Below are positions 25,729-34,624 of a stretch of 64,000 nucleotides of DNA, one piece after another. The translations under genes and the position numbers were made by a program. The notes below the pieces were generated by a model. That model saw only the letters and a program-made list of their open reading frames with translations. It did not search any database and was not told the DNA's origin. Source of the stretch: Salminus brasiliensis (lineage: Eukaryota; Chordata; Actinopteri; Characiformes; Bryconidae). Positions within the stretch are counted from its first letter, which is position 1. Each line of letters opens with the position of its first letter. The stretch lies in NCBI RefSeq assembly GCF_030463535.1, contig NC_132878.1:27423261-27487260 (forward strand). Reading direction: 5' to 3'.

Positions 25729-28700
25729 GTATATATTTAAAAGGCCTGTTAAATATTTAACGTATACTTCCAATTTAGCCACTCCCACTTTCGTGTCAAC
25801 TTAAATTTTTAGCTCTACAGTAAGAGCCAATAAATGTAGTGCCGATGTGTAAACAGGCCTGTATATTTTAATAATGTAAATACAGACCAACAACCGTCAA
25901 CCTGCAGGATTACAGTGATAAACAATATTCCTGTGATCCAGATCCAGTTCTGAAGTTTCATGTGAGAGTTAGAGACCTGATAGTTAGAGTCTTACCCTTG
26001 ATGGTGATATAACTGCCATATACGTACCAACTGGACTAGGTTGAGTTATCCCTGAATCATTTAGAATAATAACTAAACTGTGTACAGATGGCATTAGCAC
26101 TGTTGTTGTCTTCTGCTTCTCCACCTGGTTGGAAGCCCAAATATTACAAAACTGTTACGTTTGGGCCTCATTTCTAAACAAGGAGGAGAGGGCAATCAAC
26201 CAATCTGTATCTTCGCTCAGAAGTCCACTAAGGGGGGCGGGGCGCAGTTTATCAGTTAATCTGTTTGTTTCTATTGTTGACGTTCATAGTGACTGGTTGT
26301 TAAAATGATGGCTAAATGAAGAGGAAGCAGTTAAAAGTAACATCACATGGCACATGAACGAGAACGAAAGAACAAAAACAGACAAAATGCTTCCGTGTGT
26401 CTCACCTTTCCTGCACCATTTGAGTGACGGCAGTTTGTGGTGCGTCATGTCGTGCCTCAGGTTCACAATCCACTCTGGAATATTTAACTGAGAAAAAAAA
26501 AAGAGAGGGACTGGAGTTGTTTGGTGCTACTTTAGTTACACTAAAGGTTACACTGCTGCTATGAGGCTAATGTAGCTTACAAGTAATTTAAGCCCACACT
26601 GCACCATTAGCATAAGGCTATATGCATGTCTAAATCATCACCAACTGTGAGGAGATGGTTAGCAATCTCTAATAGACAGATTCAAACTTCTAGCCTCTGA
26701 TATAAAGGCAAACAAAATTTGATTTGCACAGAAATTGACAATACCATGCAAATCCAATGGCTTACAGCCTAAGGTTTCTCAGTGATATGCATGCTTGTCA
26801 AATTACAAATGACAGTATTTACTCTAATAGCAATTAGCATATATTCTCTGTGGGACTGCATTTACCAAACCATGGCACTCACACTACGACAGTTCGAAAA
26901 AGATGGACAGTTCGTAAACCTGTACGGTTAGCTAGAATGTCATTTGATGGCCGTGAATTGTAAAATTTATAACATGTCACGTGAGAAACATTATTAAGAA
27001 TTATTATTATTAAACATAATTTAAAAATGTTAACTTGTTGAACACCCTGAAGTTAATTATTATGTTAATAATGCATATAACAATCATAATAACAATAATA
27101 ACACTTAATGCAGAACCTGTTTTAATTTGCATTATCAGTTTTAAATAAATATATATCAAAATATTTTATTTTTATTTTATAAATAATTATTTTATTTCCA
27201 AATGAAATATTTTAATTGATTATTTGATGACAGTTTAGTACTGTATAGATCTATTGAGTCCCATAACGTTCCATTTTAGGGTCTATTAAAACTATTATTT
27301 TATTGAATTATTGAAACTAATGCAGTGAGAAGTAATGAGGTAGAAGAACTGAAGTGTTGGCCTATGTACAGGTTTTATGAACTGAGCAATATTTTGTTAA
27401 AGGATCATTTGACTTCTTGTTTGAGAAAATAATGTCTATAAAACTTGCTTACAAAGAGCGGAATTTCTGATTTAAAGACAGTGACACCCGTCCTAAGAAT
27501 GTAAAATCTAGTGCTGCAGTTTGAGTTTATCGCTAGTCTCAATGAGTGACTGTACAGGTGCTATTCTGCACTGTCTGCTGAAAACACACCATCAAAAAAA
27601 CGGACTTACCTTGCCGGCTAGACGCCGAAGTGGTTTGGCCGTTTTTCCCTGCTGTCGCTCCAGTATAATATTAACAAACCTAAACACACACATAAACACA
27701 ATCCATAAAATCCTTTGTTATCAATATCATACATAATTTCTTCTGAAAAGGAACATGTACATTAGAGAACATCAGTTAGGTCTGGTACTGATGTTAGATT
27801 AGTTGTGGCACACCAACTCACCCCAAAGGCATGTCTGGATACTTTAGGACACAGTGTTTATCATTACACATACACACCTGGTCAGTGCCATGCTGTACAG
27901 CAGAACCAGGTCATCGCCCTCTAGTTTGCCAGTGCTATCCAGAACACGACAGCGTACCAGGTTAGCAGTGCTCTCCACCGCCACGGGAGTATTGTTCCCA
28001 AACCTACAGCACAAACACAACAACTACCGTCAGCCTGCTCAGAAGACTGTGATCAGTCTGACTTGAAGGTGAATCGTAGATCAGTGTTTTCCAGCTCGTC
28101 CTGAAGCTCTCCTGCACTGCATCTCGCCTTCTAGCCACAGCCGCCTCGCCCCTCTCAACCCCCATCCCTGTCCTACCCATCCCTCTCCACCTTCTACCTG
28201 CCAGTCTCCCCCTCTATCAAACTTCTACCCTCCTGTCTCCCCCTCTATCAAACTTCTGCCCGCCAGTCTCCCCATCTATCCACCTTCTGCCCGCCAGTCT
28301 CCCCATCTATCCACCTTCTGCCCGCCAGTCTCCCCCTCTATCCACCTTCTGCCCGCCAGTCTCCCCCTCTATCCACCTTCTGCCCGCCAGTCTCCCCCCT
28401 CTATCCACCTTCTGCCCGCCAGTCTCCCCCTCTATCCACCTTCTGCCCGCCAGTCTCCCCCTCTATCCACCTTCTGCCCTCCCGTCTCCCTCTCTATCCA
28501 ACTTCTACCCGCCAGTCTCCCCCTCTATCCACCTTCTGCCCGCCAGTCTCCCCCTCTATCCACCTTCTGCCCACCAGTCTCCCCGTCTATCCACCTTCTG
28601 CCCACCAGTCTCCCCGTCTATCCACCTTCTGCCCACCAGTCTCCGCCTCTATCCACCTTCTGCCCACCAGTCTCCGCCTCTATCCACCTTCTGCCCACCA

Positions 28701-29942
28701 GTCTCCGCCTCTATCCACCTTCTGCCCACCAGTCTCCGCCTCTATCCACCTTCTGCCCACCAGTCTCCCTCTCTATCCACCTTCTGCCCACCAGTCTCCC
28801 TCTCTATCCACCTTCTGCCCACCAGTCTCCCTCTCTATCCACCTTCTGCCCACCAGTCTCCCTCTCTATCCACCTTCTGCCCACCAGTCTGCCCATCTAT
28901 CCACCTTCTACCTGCCAGTCTCCGCCTCTATCCACCAGTCTCCCCGTCTATCCACCTTCTGCCCACCAGTCTCCCCGTCTATCCACCTTCTGCCCACCAG
29001 TCACCCCCTCTATCCACCTTCTGCCCACCAGTCTCCCCCTCTATCCACCTTCTGCCCACCAGTCTCCCCCTCTATCCACCTTCTGCCCACCAGTCTCCCT
29101 CTCTATCCACCTTCTGCCCACCAGTCTCCCCCTCTATCCACCTTCTGCCCACCAGTCTCCCCCTCTATCCACCTTCTGCCCACCAGTCTCCCCCTCTATC
29201 CACCTTCTGCCCACCAGTCTCCCCGTCTATCCACCTTCTGCCCACCAGTCTCCGCCTCTATCCACCTTCTGCCCACCAGTCTCCCTCTCTATCCACCTTC
29301 TGCCCACCAGTCTCCCCCTCTATCCACCTTCTGCCCACCAGTCTCCCCCTCTATCCACCTTCTGCCCACCAGTCTCCCCCTCTATCCACCTTCTGCCCAC
29401 CAGTCTCCCCCTCTATCCACCTTCTGCCCACCAGTCTCCCCCTCTATCCATGTCCTCCTCACCCGACCCATCCATCTTGCCAGCTATCTCGGTCCTACCT
29501 GCCCTCTGGCCTTTCTAAGCCCGCTGCTCTCGCCCTCTATCTACTTGCCCCTTTTGCCCCCTCCCCATCCTACTCACCCATCTTCCAGTCCCTGCTACCC
29601 CTCCATCCTTTCAACCCGTCTCTCCTACCTACCTATGGTATTTAAGAGCCCCTAGCACCCTATGACCACTAAATAATTGCGCCTTCACCCTGCAACTACC
29701 CCTCTGCCCCACTTTTGCCCTCTTTGTTTCGCTACTTCCCTCCAGCGCCATTAGCTAGCACTGCATCTAATGCCCATCACCCTGTTCTCCCCGTCCCCCT
29801 ACCTGCCCCTCCATGCGCTCAGTCTGTGCAGCGCGTGAGTCTGCAGCGCCGCCTGTCCGGAGTGCAGGTTCTCGAGCAGCTGCTCCCACTCCGCGCGACT
29901 CATCCAGGCCACAACGTGCCGCAGCTTCTGCTTCTGCTTCAT
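13228..29942 (-). CDS. las1l: las1l, Las1-like pre-rRNA endonuclease (13 coding exons, complete)
   Basis: Minus-strand join, 5' to 3': 29942-29803, 28003-27878, 27679-27610, 26487-26406, 25675-25505, 24346-24300, 18832-18723, 18536-18451, 17855-17652, 17098-16963, 16026-15710, 13561-13411, 13318-13228. The total is 1731 nt (576 residues plus TAA) with all junction phases consistent. The N-terminal Las1 domain (about 1-160) has [15 protein letters not shown] and the HEPN nuclease motif R-H-D-M-T-H at residues 123-128, the R-phi-x3-H catalytic signature. An acidic, coiled linker follows ([16 protein letters not shown]). The C-terminal region ends [18 protein letters not shown], matching the conserved Las1l tail that contacts NOL9/Grc3 in the yeast and human complexes. 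The protein cuts ITS2 in nucleolar pre-60S maturation. At 576 residues it is shorter than human LAS1L (734), mostly through a smaller acidic region. The start was chosen because vertebrate Las1l begins just before the HVVAW motif. Confidence 0.95.
13411..13561 (-). CDS. las1l: las1l exon 12
   Basis: 151 nt encoding [20 protein letters not shown] and the following [13 protein letters not shown]. The human equivalent is TFPLGRMPGQTEDPAELML. Donor is AAG/GTAAGA. Confidence 0.94.
13584..13655. repeat. (TA)n(GA)n compound microsatellite in las1l intron 11
   Basis: About 21 TA units followed by about 14 GA units, 20 bases upstream (in transcript sense) of the exon 12 acceptor. In the las1l transcript this reads (CU)n(UA)n, so the CU part could serve as a remote polypyrimidine tract. 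Confidence 0.9.
13656..13920 (+). mobile_element. Tc1/mariner-type MITE fragment (family A)
   Basis: Contains the family signature GGACTCTCTGGAGCAGATAA, then 'gttctctggaatgatgg', 'cctgacctcactaatg' and 'gctccaaaacctagacagtt'. The same ordered blocks recur at 17983, 23400, 30186, 37712 and 58477. Copies with ends show TGTCCAAA..GTGGACA-like terminal inverted repeats next to TA. Confidence 0.7.
13921..15709. other. las1l intron 11, mostly unremarkable
   Basis: Contains a short (AGT)n run near 14174-14196 and a MITE end fragment ('ccccaatacttttgtctcaatagtgta') at about 14510-14537. The remainder is AT-rich with no supported gene. Confidence 0.6.
15710..16026 (-). CDS. las1l: las1l exon 11: [12 protein letters not shown] motif and variable linker
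   Basis: 317 nt. It opens [20 protein letters not shown] and CSIYTQS, a strongly conserved Las1l block, then a Ser/Thr/Asn-rich linker (residues about 415-480) and ends [11 protein letters not shown]. The vertebrate acidic tract usually found here is much reduced. Confidence 0.93.
16963..17098 (-). CDS. las1l: las1l exon 10
   Basis: 136 nt encoding [16 protein letters not shown], then [20 protein letters not shown], corresponding to the human [20 protein letters not shown] region. The acceptor TACCAG is preceded by about 20 TG repeats. Confidence 0.92.
17102..17145. repeat. (CA)n microsatellite abutting las1l exon 10 acceptor
   Basis: About 20 CA units begin 4 bases from the exon boundary. 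In the las1l transcript this is a (UG)n tract in the polypyrimidine position. Confidence 0.92.
17285..17595. repeat. Probable interspersed 'ggttctttanagaacc' repeat in las1l intron 9
   Basis: Multiple short blocks such as 'aatggttcttt', 'aaatggttctt', 'tagaactgtttttcaaag' and 'gaagaacctctcttgttaa' are arranged symmetrically, resembling common fish MITEs. A weaker relative lies at 58380-58445. Class not established. Confidence 0.4.
17652..17855 (-). CDS. las1l: las1l exon 9
   Basis: 204 nt. The encoded segment runs from [20 protein letters not shown] through [13 protein letters not shown] to [12 protein letters not shown], equivalent to the human FSQFWQPLLRGL to ILRWTVELI block. Acceptor is CGTCTCAG, donor GTAAAT. 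Confidence 0.93.
17983..18316 (-). mobile_element. Tc1/mariner-type MITE (family A, reverse orientation)
   Basis: Reading the minus strand: 'catgtccaaatgtttgtgga' end, then GCACACACTAAGCTTGTC, 'ataggactctcttgagcaga' and 'ccaaaatctagtagaag', in the same order as the copy at 58477-58828. It fills most of las1l intron 8. Confidence 0.7.
18451..18536 (-). CDS. las1l: las1l exon 8
   Basis: 86 nt encoding [20 protein letters not shown] and EGLGIDPS, equivalent to human [20 protein letters not shown]. Both splice sites lie in GT/CA-rich repeats. Confidence 0.94.
18723..18832 (-). CDS. las1l: las1l exon 7
   Basis: 110 nt encoding [36 protein letters not shown] and a split Arg. Human LAS1L has VLAELKG at the corresponding place. 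Intron 6 before it is the largest, about 5.5 kb. Confidence 0.92.
18990..19230. repeat. Degenerate 'tagcaac' short-period array in las1l intron 6
   Basis: At least ten copies of GCAAC or GTAAC spaced about 11 bases apart, for example 'catagcaacta', 'cttagcaacacc', 'catagcaaccat', 'cctagcaatac'. More copies follow at 19545-19585. The unit resembles half of an RFX X-box but the run looks like an expanded simple repeat. Confidence 0.6.
19310..19445 (-). mobile_element. Diverged tRNA-derived SINE (reverse)
   Basis: The plus strand has 'gggccttgctcaagggctcaac' and 'aaaccgctgagccatcgctgcc'. These are the complements of the 'cttgagcaaggcc' body and the tRNA-like A-box of the SINE at 20971. The B-box has decayed. 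Confidence 0.6.
19462..19543 (-). pseudogene. tRNA-Ser-like pseudogene
   Basis: The minus strand reads TTGGTTAAGG (D arm), GGACTACTAATTCATTG (anticodon arm), TGCTCTGCACGC (variable arm), GGTTCGAATCC (T arm/B-box) and CATCCTCGCCG. This follows vertebrate tRNA-Ser(GCT) across about 60 positions, including the long class II variable arm. The anticodon triplet is ACT instead of GCT, the anticodon stem is mispaired and the 5' acceptor half is lost, so it is not a working tRNA. Confidence 0.72.
19806..20275. repeat. Pyrimidine-rich low-complexity tract with poly-C runs
   Basis: C runs at 19806-19836 and 20201-20221 flank about 350 bases of C and T on the plus strand. Long open frames in several frames here are composition artefacts. 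Confidence 0.85.
20971..21205 (+). mobile_element. tRNA-derived SINE (otophysan type)
   Basis: A-box TGGCTCGGTGG at 20971-20981 and B-box GGTTCGACACC at 21015-21025, then the body 'gccactgttgggcccttgag', 'caaggcccttcaccctctct', 'gctccctgggtgcc' and 'ggctgcccaccgctcactgt'. Pol III internal promoters are well kept. Two diverged reverse copies of the same body are at 19310 and 46505. Confidence 0.88.
21898..22068 (+). repeat. Three-copy 60-base tandem repeat
   Basis: 'cacaagctgtctcaccggtc', 'cacaagctctctcaccggtc' and 'cacaagctatctcactggtc' recur at 21911, 21966 and about 22019, each followed by 'tcatca..cctccacccca.acaaacaca'. Confidence 0.85.
23100..23119. repeat. Poly-G run (about 20)
   Basis: An uninterrupted G run after an 8-base T run. 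It can form a G-quadruplex and is also a typical place for sequencing-length error. Confidence 0.9.
23146..23720. mobile_element. Two adjoining Tc1/mariner-type MITE pieces
   Basis: 23146-23402 starts ACATGGACAAAAGTATTGGG and runs 'gagtaactgtctctactgtc', 'gattttggagcattgctgtg', then 23403-23720 restarts with 'cattgctgacatagatgcgc', GAAGCAGATAAACATGAACC and ends 'gctccaaaatctagcag'. The halves are in opposite sense relative to the intact copy at 58477, suggesting one element inserted into another or a rearranged copy. Confidence 0.65.
24300..24346 (-). CDS. las1l: las1l exon 6 (47 nt small exon)
   Basis: Encodes [15 protein letters not shown] after a split Lys codon, equivalent to the human RARELLVSYEEEQF. 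Acceptor is TTTCTGTGCAG, donor GTAAAG. Confidence 0.92.
25505..25675 (-). CDS. las1l: las1l exon 5: end of Las1 domain and acidic charged linker
   Basis: 171 nt encoding [20 protein letters not shown], then [20 protein letters not shown] and ending EIEGH. The donor GTGAGT at 25504 was chosen because it is strong and gives phase 1, which matches exon 6. The acceptor is fed by a long (TG)n tract rather than pyrimidines. Confidence 0.88.
25679..25727. repeat. (CA)n microsatellite abutting las1l exon 5 acceptor
   Basis: About 23 CA units, separated from the exon by only CTA (TAG in transcript sense). In the las1l transcript it reads (UG)n-UAG. Confidence 0.92.
26406..26487 (-). CDS. las1l: las1l exon 4: HEPN catalytic motif
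   Basis: 82 nt encoding [20 protein letters not shown] and SLKWCRK. It carries Arg123, His124 and His128 of the R-H-x3-H nuclease motif, all intact. Acceptor is TTTTTTCTCAG, donor GTGAGA. Confidence 0.96.
26488..27609. other. las1l intron 3, AT-rich
   Basis: Contains a dispersed motif GAGGCTAATGTAGCTTACAA at 26561 shared with other loci in the window, and a long AT-rich stretch at 26990-27240. No exon. Confidence 0.6.
27610..27679 (-). CDS. las1l: las1l exon 3: Las1 domain
   Basis: 70 nt between the acceptor GTTTAG and the donor GTAAGT. It encodes [20 protein letters not shown] followed by AGK, equivalent to the human [20 protein letters not shown] block. Confidence 0.94.
27878..28003 (-). 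CDS. las1l: las1l exon 2: Las1 domain
   Basis: 126 nt encoding the segment from [18 protein letters not shown] to LYSMALT, with acceptor CTGTAG and donor GTGTGT. This matches the Las1 block in which human LAS1L has ELPLAVASTADLIRCKLLD. Confidence 0.94.
28185..29449. repeat. 31-bp minisatellite, about 41 units, in las1l intron 1
   Basis: The unit reads CTATCCACCTTCTGCCCACC followed by AGTCTCCCCCT. The period is exactly 31 in most of the array, with variants at the CCCC/CGCC/CTCT positions and a Gly-codon-like G/A change (CCCGCC against CCCACC) confined to the left third. One short unit lies near 28933. In the las1l transcript the array is G-rich. Confidence 0.97.
29803..29942 (-). CDS. las1l: las1l exon 1 (coding part): start and first Las1-domain helix
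   Basis: Begins at the ATG 29942-29940 ([19 protein letters not shown]) and ends LSAWRG plus AG before the donor GTAGGG. An upstream in-frame ATG at 29996 would add a Cys-rich stretch unlike any Las1, so it was not used. Confidence 0.93.
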
Positions 29943-30180
29943 CCTCTCAGCGCCAGCGGGGCAACAGAACACACACCGGGGCAACAGAACACACACCGGG
30001 GCAGAAGCGGCGACAAACCGGGACGGAAGAATGGAGCAACACGGAAAATAACAACACCTCCGGGGCTGCCGGCGCGTCTGTCAAACGGTCCCCCGGAAAA
30101 CGGTTCCCTGAACTATAGTTCCCCTTGCCAGTCATTCAAGCGTATGCGTGTTAGATTTCGGGACATTTACTTTAGGATTA
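29943..30180 (-). promoter_or_regulatory. las1l 5' UTR and CpG-rich core promoter region
   Basis: CpG-dense sequence directly upstream of the start codon. ACTATAGTTCCC at 30112-30123 resembles the ACTAYRNNNCCC motif of ZNF143-type promoters. A 19-base near-perfect tandem duplication (ACCGGGGCAACAGAACACAC) lies at about 29956-29999. No TATA box is seen. The transcription start cannot be placed from sequence alone. Confidence 0.5.
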
Positions 30181-30185
30181 AAAAG

Positions 30186-30470
30186 AGAAGTGCTGCCAAT
30201 AGAATAGGACTCTCTGGGGCAGATAAACATAAACCAACTGGCCCCATGCTTAATTCCAGGCGTGGACTAGAGGGACAAAAAGCCCCTCAGCATTCAGCTG
30301 TGGAGCAGTGCAACTGGGTTCTCTGGAATGATGGCGCTCCATCAAGGACTTTAGGGAGGAAGTGGGGGTGATAATCCAATATCATGACCTCAGTTATTCA
30401 GTCTAGAATCTAGTAGAAAGCCTTCCCCAAAAAGACAGTTTCTCCAACCAAAACAAAAACTCTTTTTTAT
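30186..30470 (+). mobile_element. Tc1/mariner-type MITE fragment (family A)
   Basis: Contains 'aataggactctctggggcag', 'aattccaggcgtggactaga', 'gttctctggaatgatggcgc' and 'caaaaactctttttta', in family order. It sits directly upstream of the Tc1-like element. Confidence 0.7.
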
Positions 30471-30550
30471 ACCCTTGCTTTTAGAAGAAACTATGAAGAA
30501 ACAGGAGTCCCAGTTTGTACATTTTGCTAAGAAACCCTTTTTTGTATATA

Positions 30551-32132
30551 CAGGTGCTGGTCATTAAATTAGAATATCATGAAAAAGCCTATTTATTTTA
30601 GTAATTCCATTCAAAAAGTGAAACTTGTATATTATATTCATTCATTACACACAGACTGATATATTTCAAGTGTTTATTTCTTTTCATTTTGATGGGTATA
30701 ACTGACAACTAATGAAATCCCAAATTCAGTATCTCAGAAAATTAGAATATTACTTATTTTTAGAAATGTTGGCCAAATGAAAAGTATGAGCATGAAAAGT
30801 ATGAGCATGTACAGCACTCAATACTTAGTGGGGGCTCCTTTAGCCTGGATTACTGCAGCATTGTGGCGTGGCATGGAGTCGATCAGTCTGTGGCACTGCT
30901 CAGGTGTTATGAGAGCCCAGGTTGCTCTGATAGTGGCCCTCTATCTTCTGCATTGTTGGGTCTGGTGTATCGTATCTTCCTCTTCACAGTACCCCATAGA
31001 TTTTCTATGGGGTTAAGGTCAGGCAAGTTTGCTGGCCAATTAAGAACAGGGATACAATGGTCTTTAAACCAGATACTGGTAGCTTTGGCACTGTGTGCAG
31101 GTGCCAAGTCCTGTTGGAAAATGAAATCTGCATCTCCATAAAGTTGGTCAGCAGCAGGAAGCATGAAGTGCTCTAAAACTTCCTGGTAGATGGCTGCGTT
31201 GACCTTGGACCTCAGAAAACACAGTGGACCAACACCAGCAGATGACATGGCACCCCAAACCATCACTGACTGTGGATACTATACACTGGACTTCAAACAA
31301 TGTGGATTCTGTGCATCTCCTCTCTTCCTCCAGACTCTGGGACCTTGATTTCCAAAGGAAATGCAAAATTTAGTTTCATCAGAGAACATAACTTTGGACC
31401 ACTCAGCAGCAGTCCAGTCTTTTTTTGTTTTTAGCCCAGATGAGACGCTTTTGACGCTGTCTCTTGTTCAAGAGTGACTTGACACAAGGAATGTGACAGC
31501 TGAAACCCACGTCTTGCATACGTCTGTGCATGGAGATTCTTGAAGCACTGACCCCAGTTGCAGTCCACTCTTTGTGAATCTCCCCCACATTTTTGAATGG
31601 GTTTTGTTTCACAATCCTCTCCAGGGTGTGGTTATCCCTATTGCTTGTACACTTTTTTCTACCACATCTTTTCCTTCCCTTCGCCTCTCTATTAATGTGC
31701 TTGGAAAACACAGAGCTCTGTGGACAGCCAGCCTCTTTAGCAATGACCTTTTGTGTCTTGCCCTCCTTGTGCAAGGTGTCAATGGTTGTCTTTTGGACAA
31801 CTCTCAAGTCAGCAGTCTTCCCCATGATTGTGTAGCCAACAGAACTAGACTAAGAGACTATTTAAAGGCCTTTGCGATGTTTTGAGTTAATTAGCTGATT
31901 AGAGTGTGGCACCAGGTGTCTTCAATTTTGAACCATTTCACAATATTCTAATTTTCTGAGATACTGCATTTGAGGTTTTCATTAGTTGTCAGTTATAACC
32001 ATCAAAATTAAAAGAATGTATATCAATCTGTGTGTAATGAATGAATAAAATATATAAGTTTCACTTTTTGAATGGAATTGCTGAAATAAATCAACTTTTT
32101 TAATGATATTCTAATTTTATAACCAGCACCTG
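30551..32132 (-). mobile_element. Tc1-like DNA transposon, 1582 bp, IR/DR termini
   Basis: The left end is CAGGTGCTGGTCATTAAATT and the right end is its inverted partner, 'aattttataaccagcacctg', flanked by TA at 30549-30550 and 32133-32134. The terminal inverted repeats are about 190-200 bases. Each contains an outer and an inner copy of AAATTAGAATAT (30566-30577 and 30739-30750; inverted at 31943-31954 and 32106-32117), the IR/DR layout of the Sleeping Beauty group. The minus strand carries a decayed transposase. High similarity of the two ends suggests a fairly recent insertion. Confidence 0.93.
30818..31825 (-). pseudogene. Tc1-family DD34E transposase, inactivated
   Basis: Starts MGKTADLRVVQKTTIDTLHK at 31825 with a paired-like helix-turn-helix region (KVIAKEAGCPQSSVFSKHIN). 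It keeps the FIFQQDLAPAHSAK and NLPDLNPIENLWG blocks, which hold the second Asp and the Glu of the DD34E triad, and ends near 30818. The span of about 1008 bases is the usual length for about 335 residues. At least two frameshifts (near 31420 after WAKNKK, and near 30940 after NNAED) and an in-frame stop before the SVMVWGAM block break it, so the copy cannot be autonomous. Confidence 0.92.
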
Positions 32133-32309
32133 TATATATTTATATATGTTATATATGTGTACATATGTTTGTATATATTTAGGACACCCCATAAAATCTT
32201 TGTCTATGTTTTTTAAACATATGAACCTTTGATCTTCGTTTAAAGATATGGAGGCCATATAACTAAACCAAATAATTTGTAAAATGAAATTAACAGAAAA
32301 AAAAAAGGA

Positions 32310-32350
32310 ATCAAATAGATAGATGATACTTTATTGATCCAGAAAAAAAG
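32310..32350. repeat. Retroposon-tail-like fragment 'ATAGATAGATGATACTTTAT'
   Basis: ATAGATAGATGATACTTTAT followed by TGATCC resembles the 3' end of a common teleost non-LTR element. Very short, so the class is uncertain. Confidence 0.4.
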
Positions 32351-32756
32351 AAGCAGCCAGTAGCAATGACAAAATACAACATGGTAATACAATACAACAA
32401 TTACAATAATAACAATAAATAGAATAAATGTAAAACATAAAAAATTATGCATTTGAACCAACCGGAAATGAAAAAACAATGAAGTTATAAAGAATGAGGA
32501 ATAAATAATGTACAGGAGGAGTGGTATCAGCAGATGACAATAGTGAATAAATATGTGCATATATTGGTTTTATATGTAATATATTTAATATTTGCTAGGA
32601 TGTCTTGACCTCTCCATGTTGGCAGATGTTTCACTATTAAATTATTTTGCGAAGTGTTGAGTGCTGAGACTTTGTTTCTTTCCAAGGCGCATCTGCATGT
32701 ACAACCAGTTATTGCTGCTTAAGGTAGTTTGTACAATTTGTGGAGTGTACTTAGTT

Positions 32757-33497
<741 letters not shown>

Positions 33498-34029
33498 GCC
33501 AGCTTTGTGTTTTTAATCTGCAGAATTGTTCACAGCTATGCTCTTATAATGATGATCCCTCTGCTCTTTTAACTTGAACAATTCTCAAATAAAAATGCTT
33601 AGGAGGGTTTTAAGAAGAAATTTCTTTTAAAGATGGTTGGTAAATAAGACTGAGAGAGAGAGAGAAAAAGAGAGAGAGAGAAAGAGAGACAGACAGTGTG
33701 TGTGTTATTGTAGATCAGTCTTAGTTGGTTTATATTTATATTTGGTGGCCTAGAGGAGGCAATTTTGCTACTGACTGACTGACTGACTAAGGTTGAAACG
33801 CACATGCGCAAGAACAGCCTCTTGTTGACATTTTCTTGTACTGAGAGTCTGAGGACGACATTTTGCCCCAAAGCTAACAAGTATCTGTGCTGCTTAGAGG
33901 AGATGTAATCTTAGGTAGGCTGAGGTTGGGTCCCCATGCCTGAAATATTATTGTAAAGGACAGTGGTGCGAAGACATACTGTGGAATTAATGTGTGTCAA
34001 AGTCTGTAGTTCTAGCATGTCGACTCAAC

Positions 34030-34320
34030 ATCGCTACTGTGGCATTAGTGTCCAGGGGCCTCACCTAGCATCACTACTGCAGTGGGAGCGCACAGGCCTC
34101 ACCTTTGCTACCGCACCATTAGAAGCAGTGACCACCGGGCTCGTCCAGCATCACTACCACAGCATTAGGGGGTGTTACCATTGTAACCCTTACCATCATT
34201 ATCACACCATTAGCATTGATATTGTGGTGTTAGCATTGCTAAGCCTCACAACTGCATTGACCGCTAGCCTCACCCAGCATCGCTAACGTGCTGGTAACAT
34301 CACTACCGCAGCGTTAGTCA
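34030..34320 (+). repeat. Degenerate minisatellite 'cctcacc-agcatcactacc-cagcattag'
   Basis: Repeated blocks such as 'cctcacctagcatcactact', 'ctcgtccagcatcactacca' and 'cctcacccagcatcgctaac', each followed by 'gca..cattag' or similar, spaced about 60-90 bases. Too diverged to give a clean period. Confidence 0.55.
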
Positions 34321-34624
34321 GTCACAAGCCAGAGGTCCTGGGCCCTGCACGTCTGAAAACTGATAAATGTGGAATATGTGGTCTACATCTTAAGGCTCTG
34401 AGGGCAAGCCTTCAGTTCTCTAAGGTCACATGAAACATAATAGAGGTCATTTTACGCCACAGAACCTTTTTCACAATAAAGAGCAGATATTTTGGTCCCA
34501 AACTCCCCATTGTTGGAATGCCATTGACGATACTATGGGAAGCAAGAATCGGCCCAGCATAACTAGGCTTTCCTGTATATTACTCTTTCTTCCCATTCCT
34601 TCTTTCTTTCCTTCCTACTTTCTC

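Noticed and set aside
28185..29449. CRISPR-like appearance of the 31-bp repeat
   Set aside because: Units are contiguous with no unique spacers, and the context is an intron in a vertebrate genome.
29943..29996. Upstream in-frame ATG for las1l giving an MCVLLPRCVFCCPAGAER extension
   Set aside because: Cys-rich leader without counterpart in the family; the downstream ATG places HVVAW close to the N-terminus as in other vertebrate Las1l proteins.
29715..30371. 218-codon plus-strand frame overlapping las1l exon 1
   Set aside because: Antisense to a well-supported coding exon and CpG-rich promoter; no homology or conserved motif recognised.
31148..31885. Other open frames on both strands in the Tc1-like element
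   Set aside because: Off-frame shadows of the broken transposase; the family match is only on the minus strand in the frames described.
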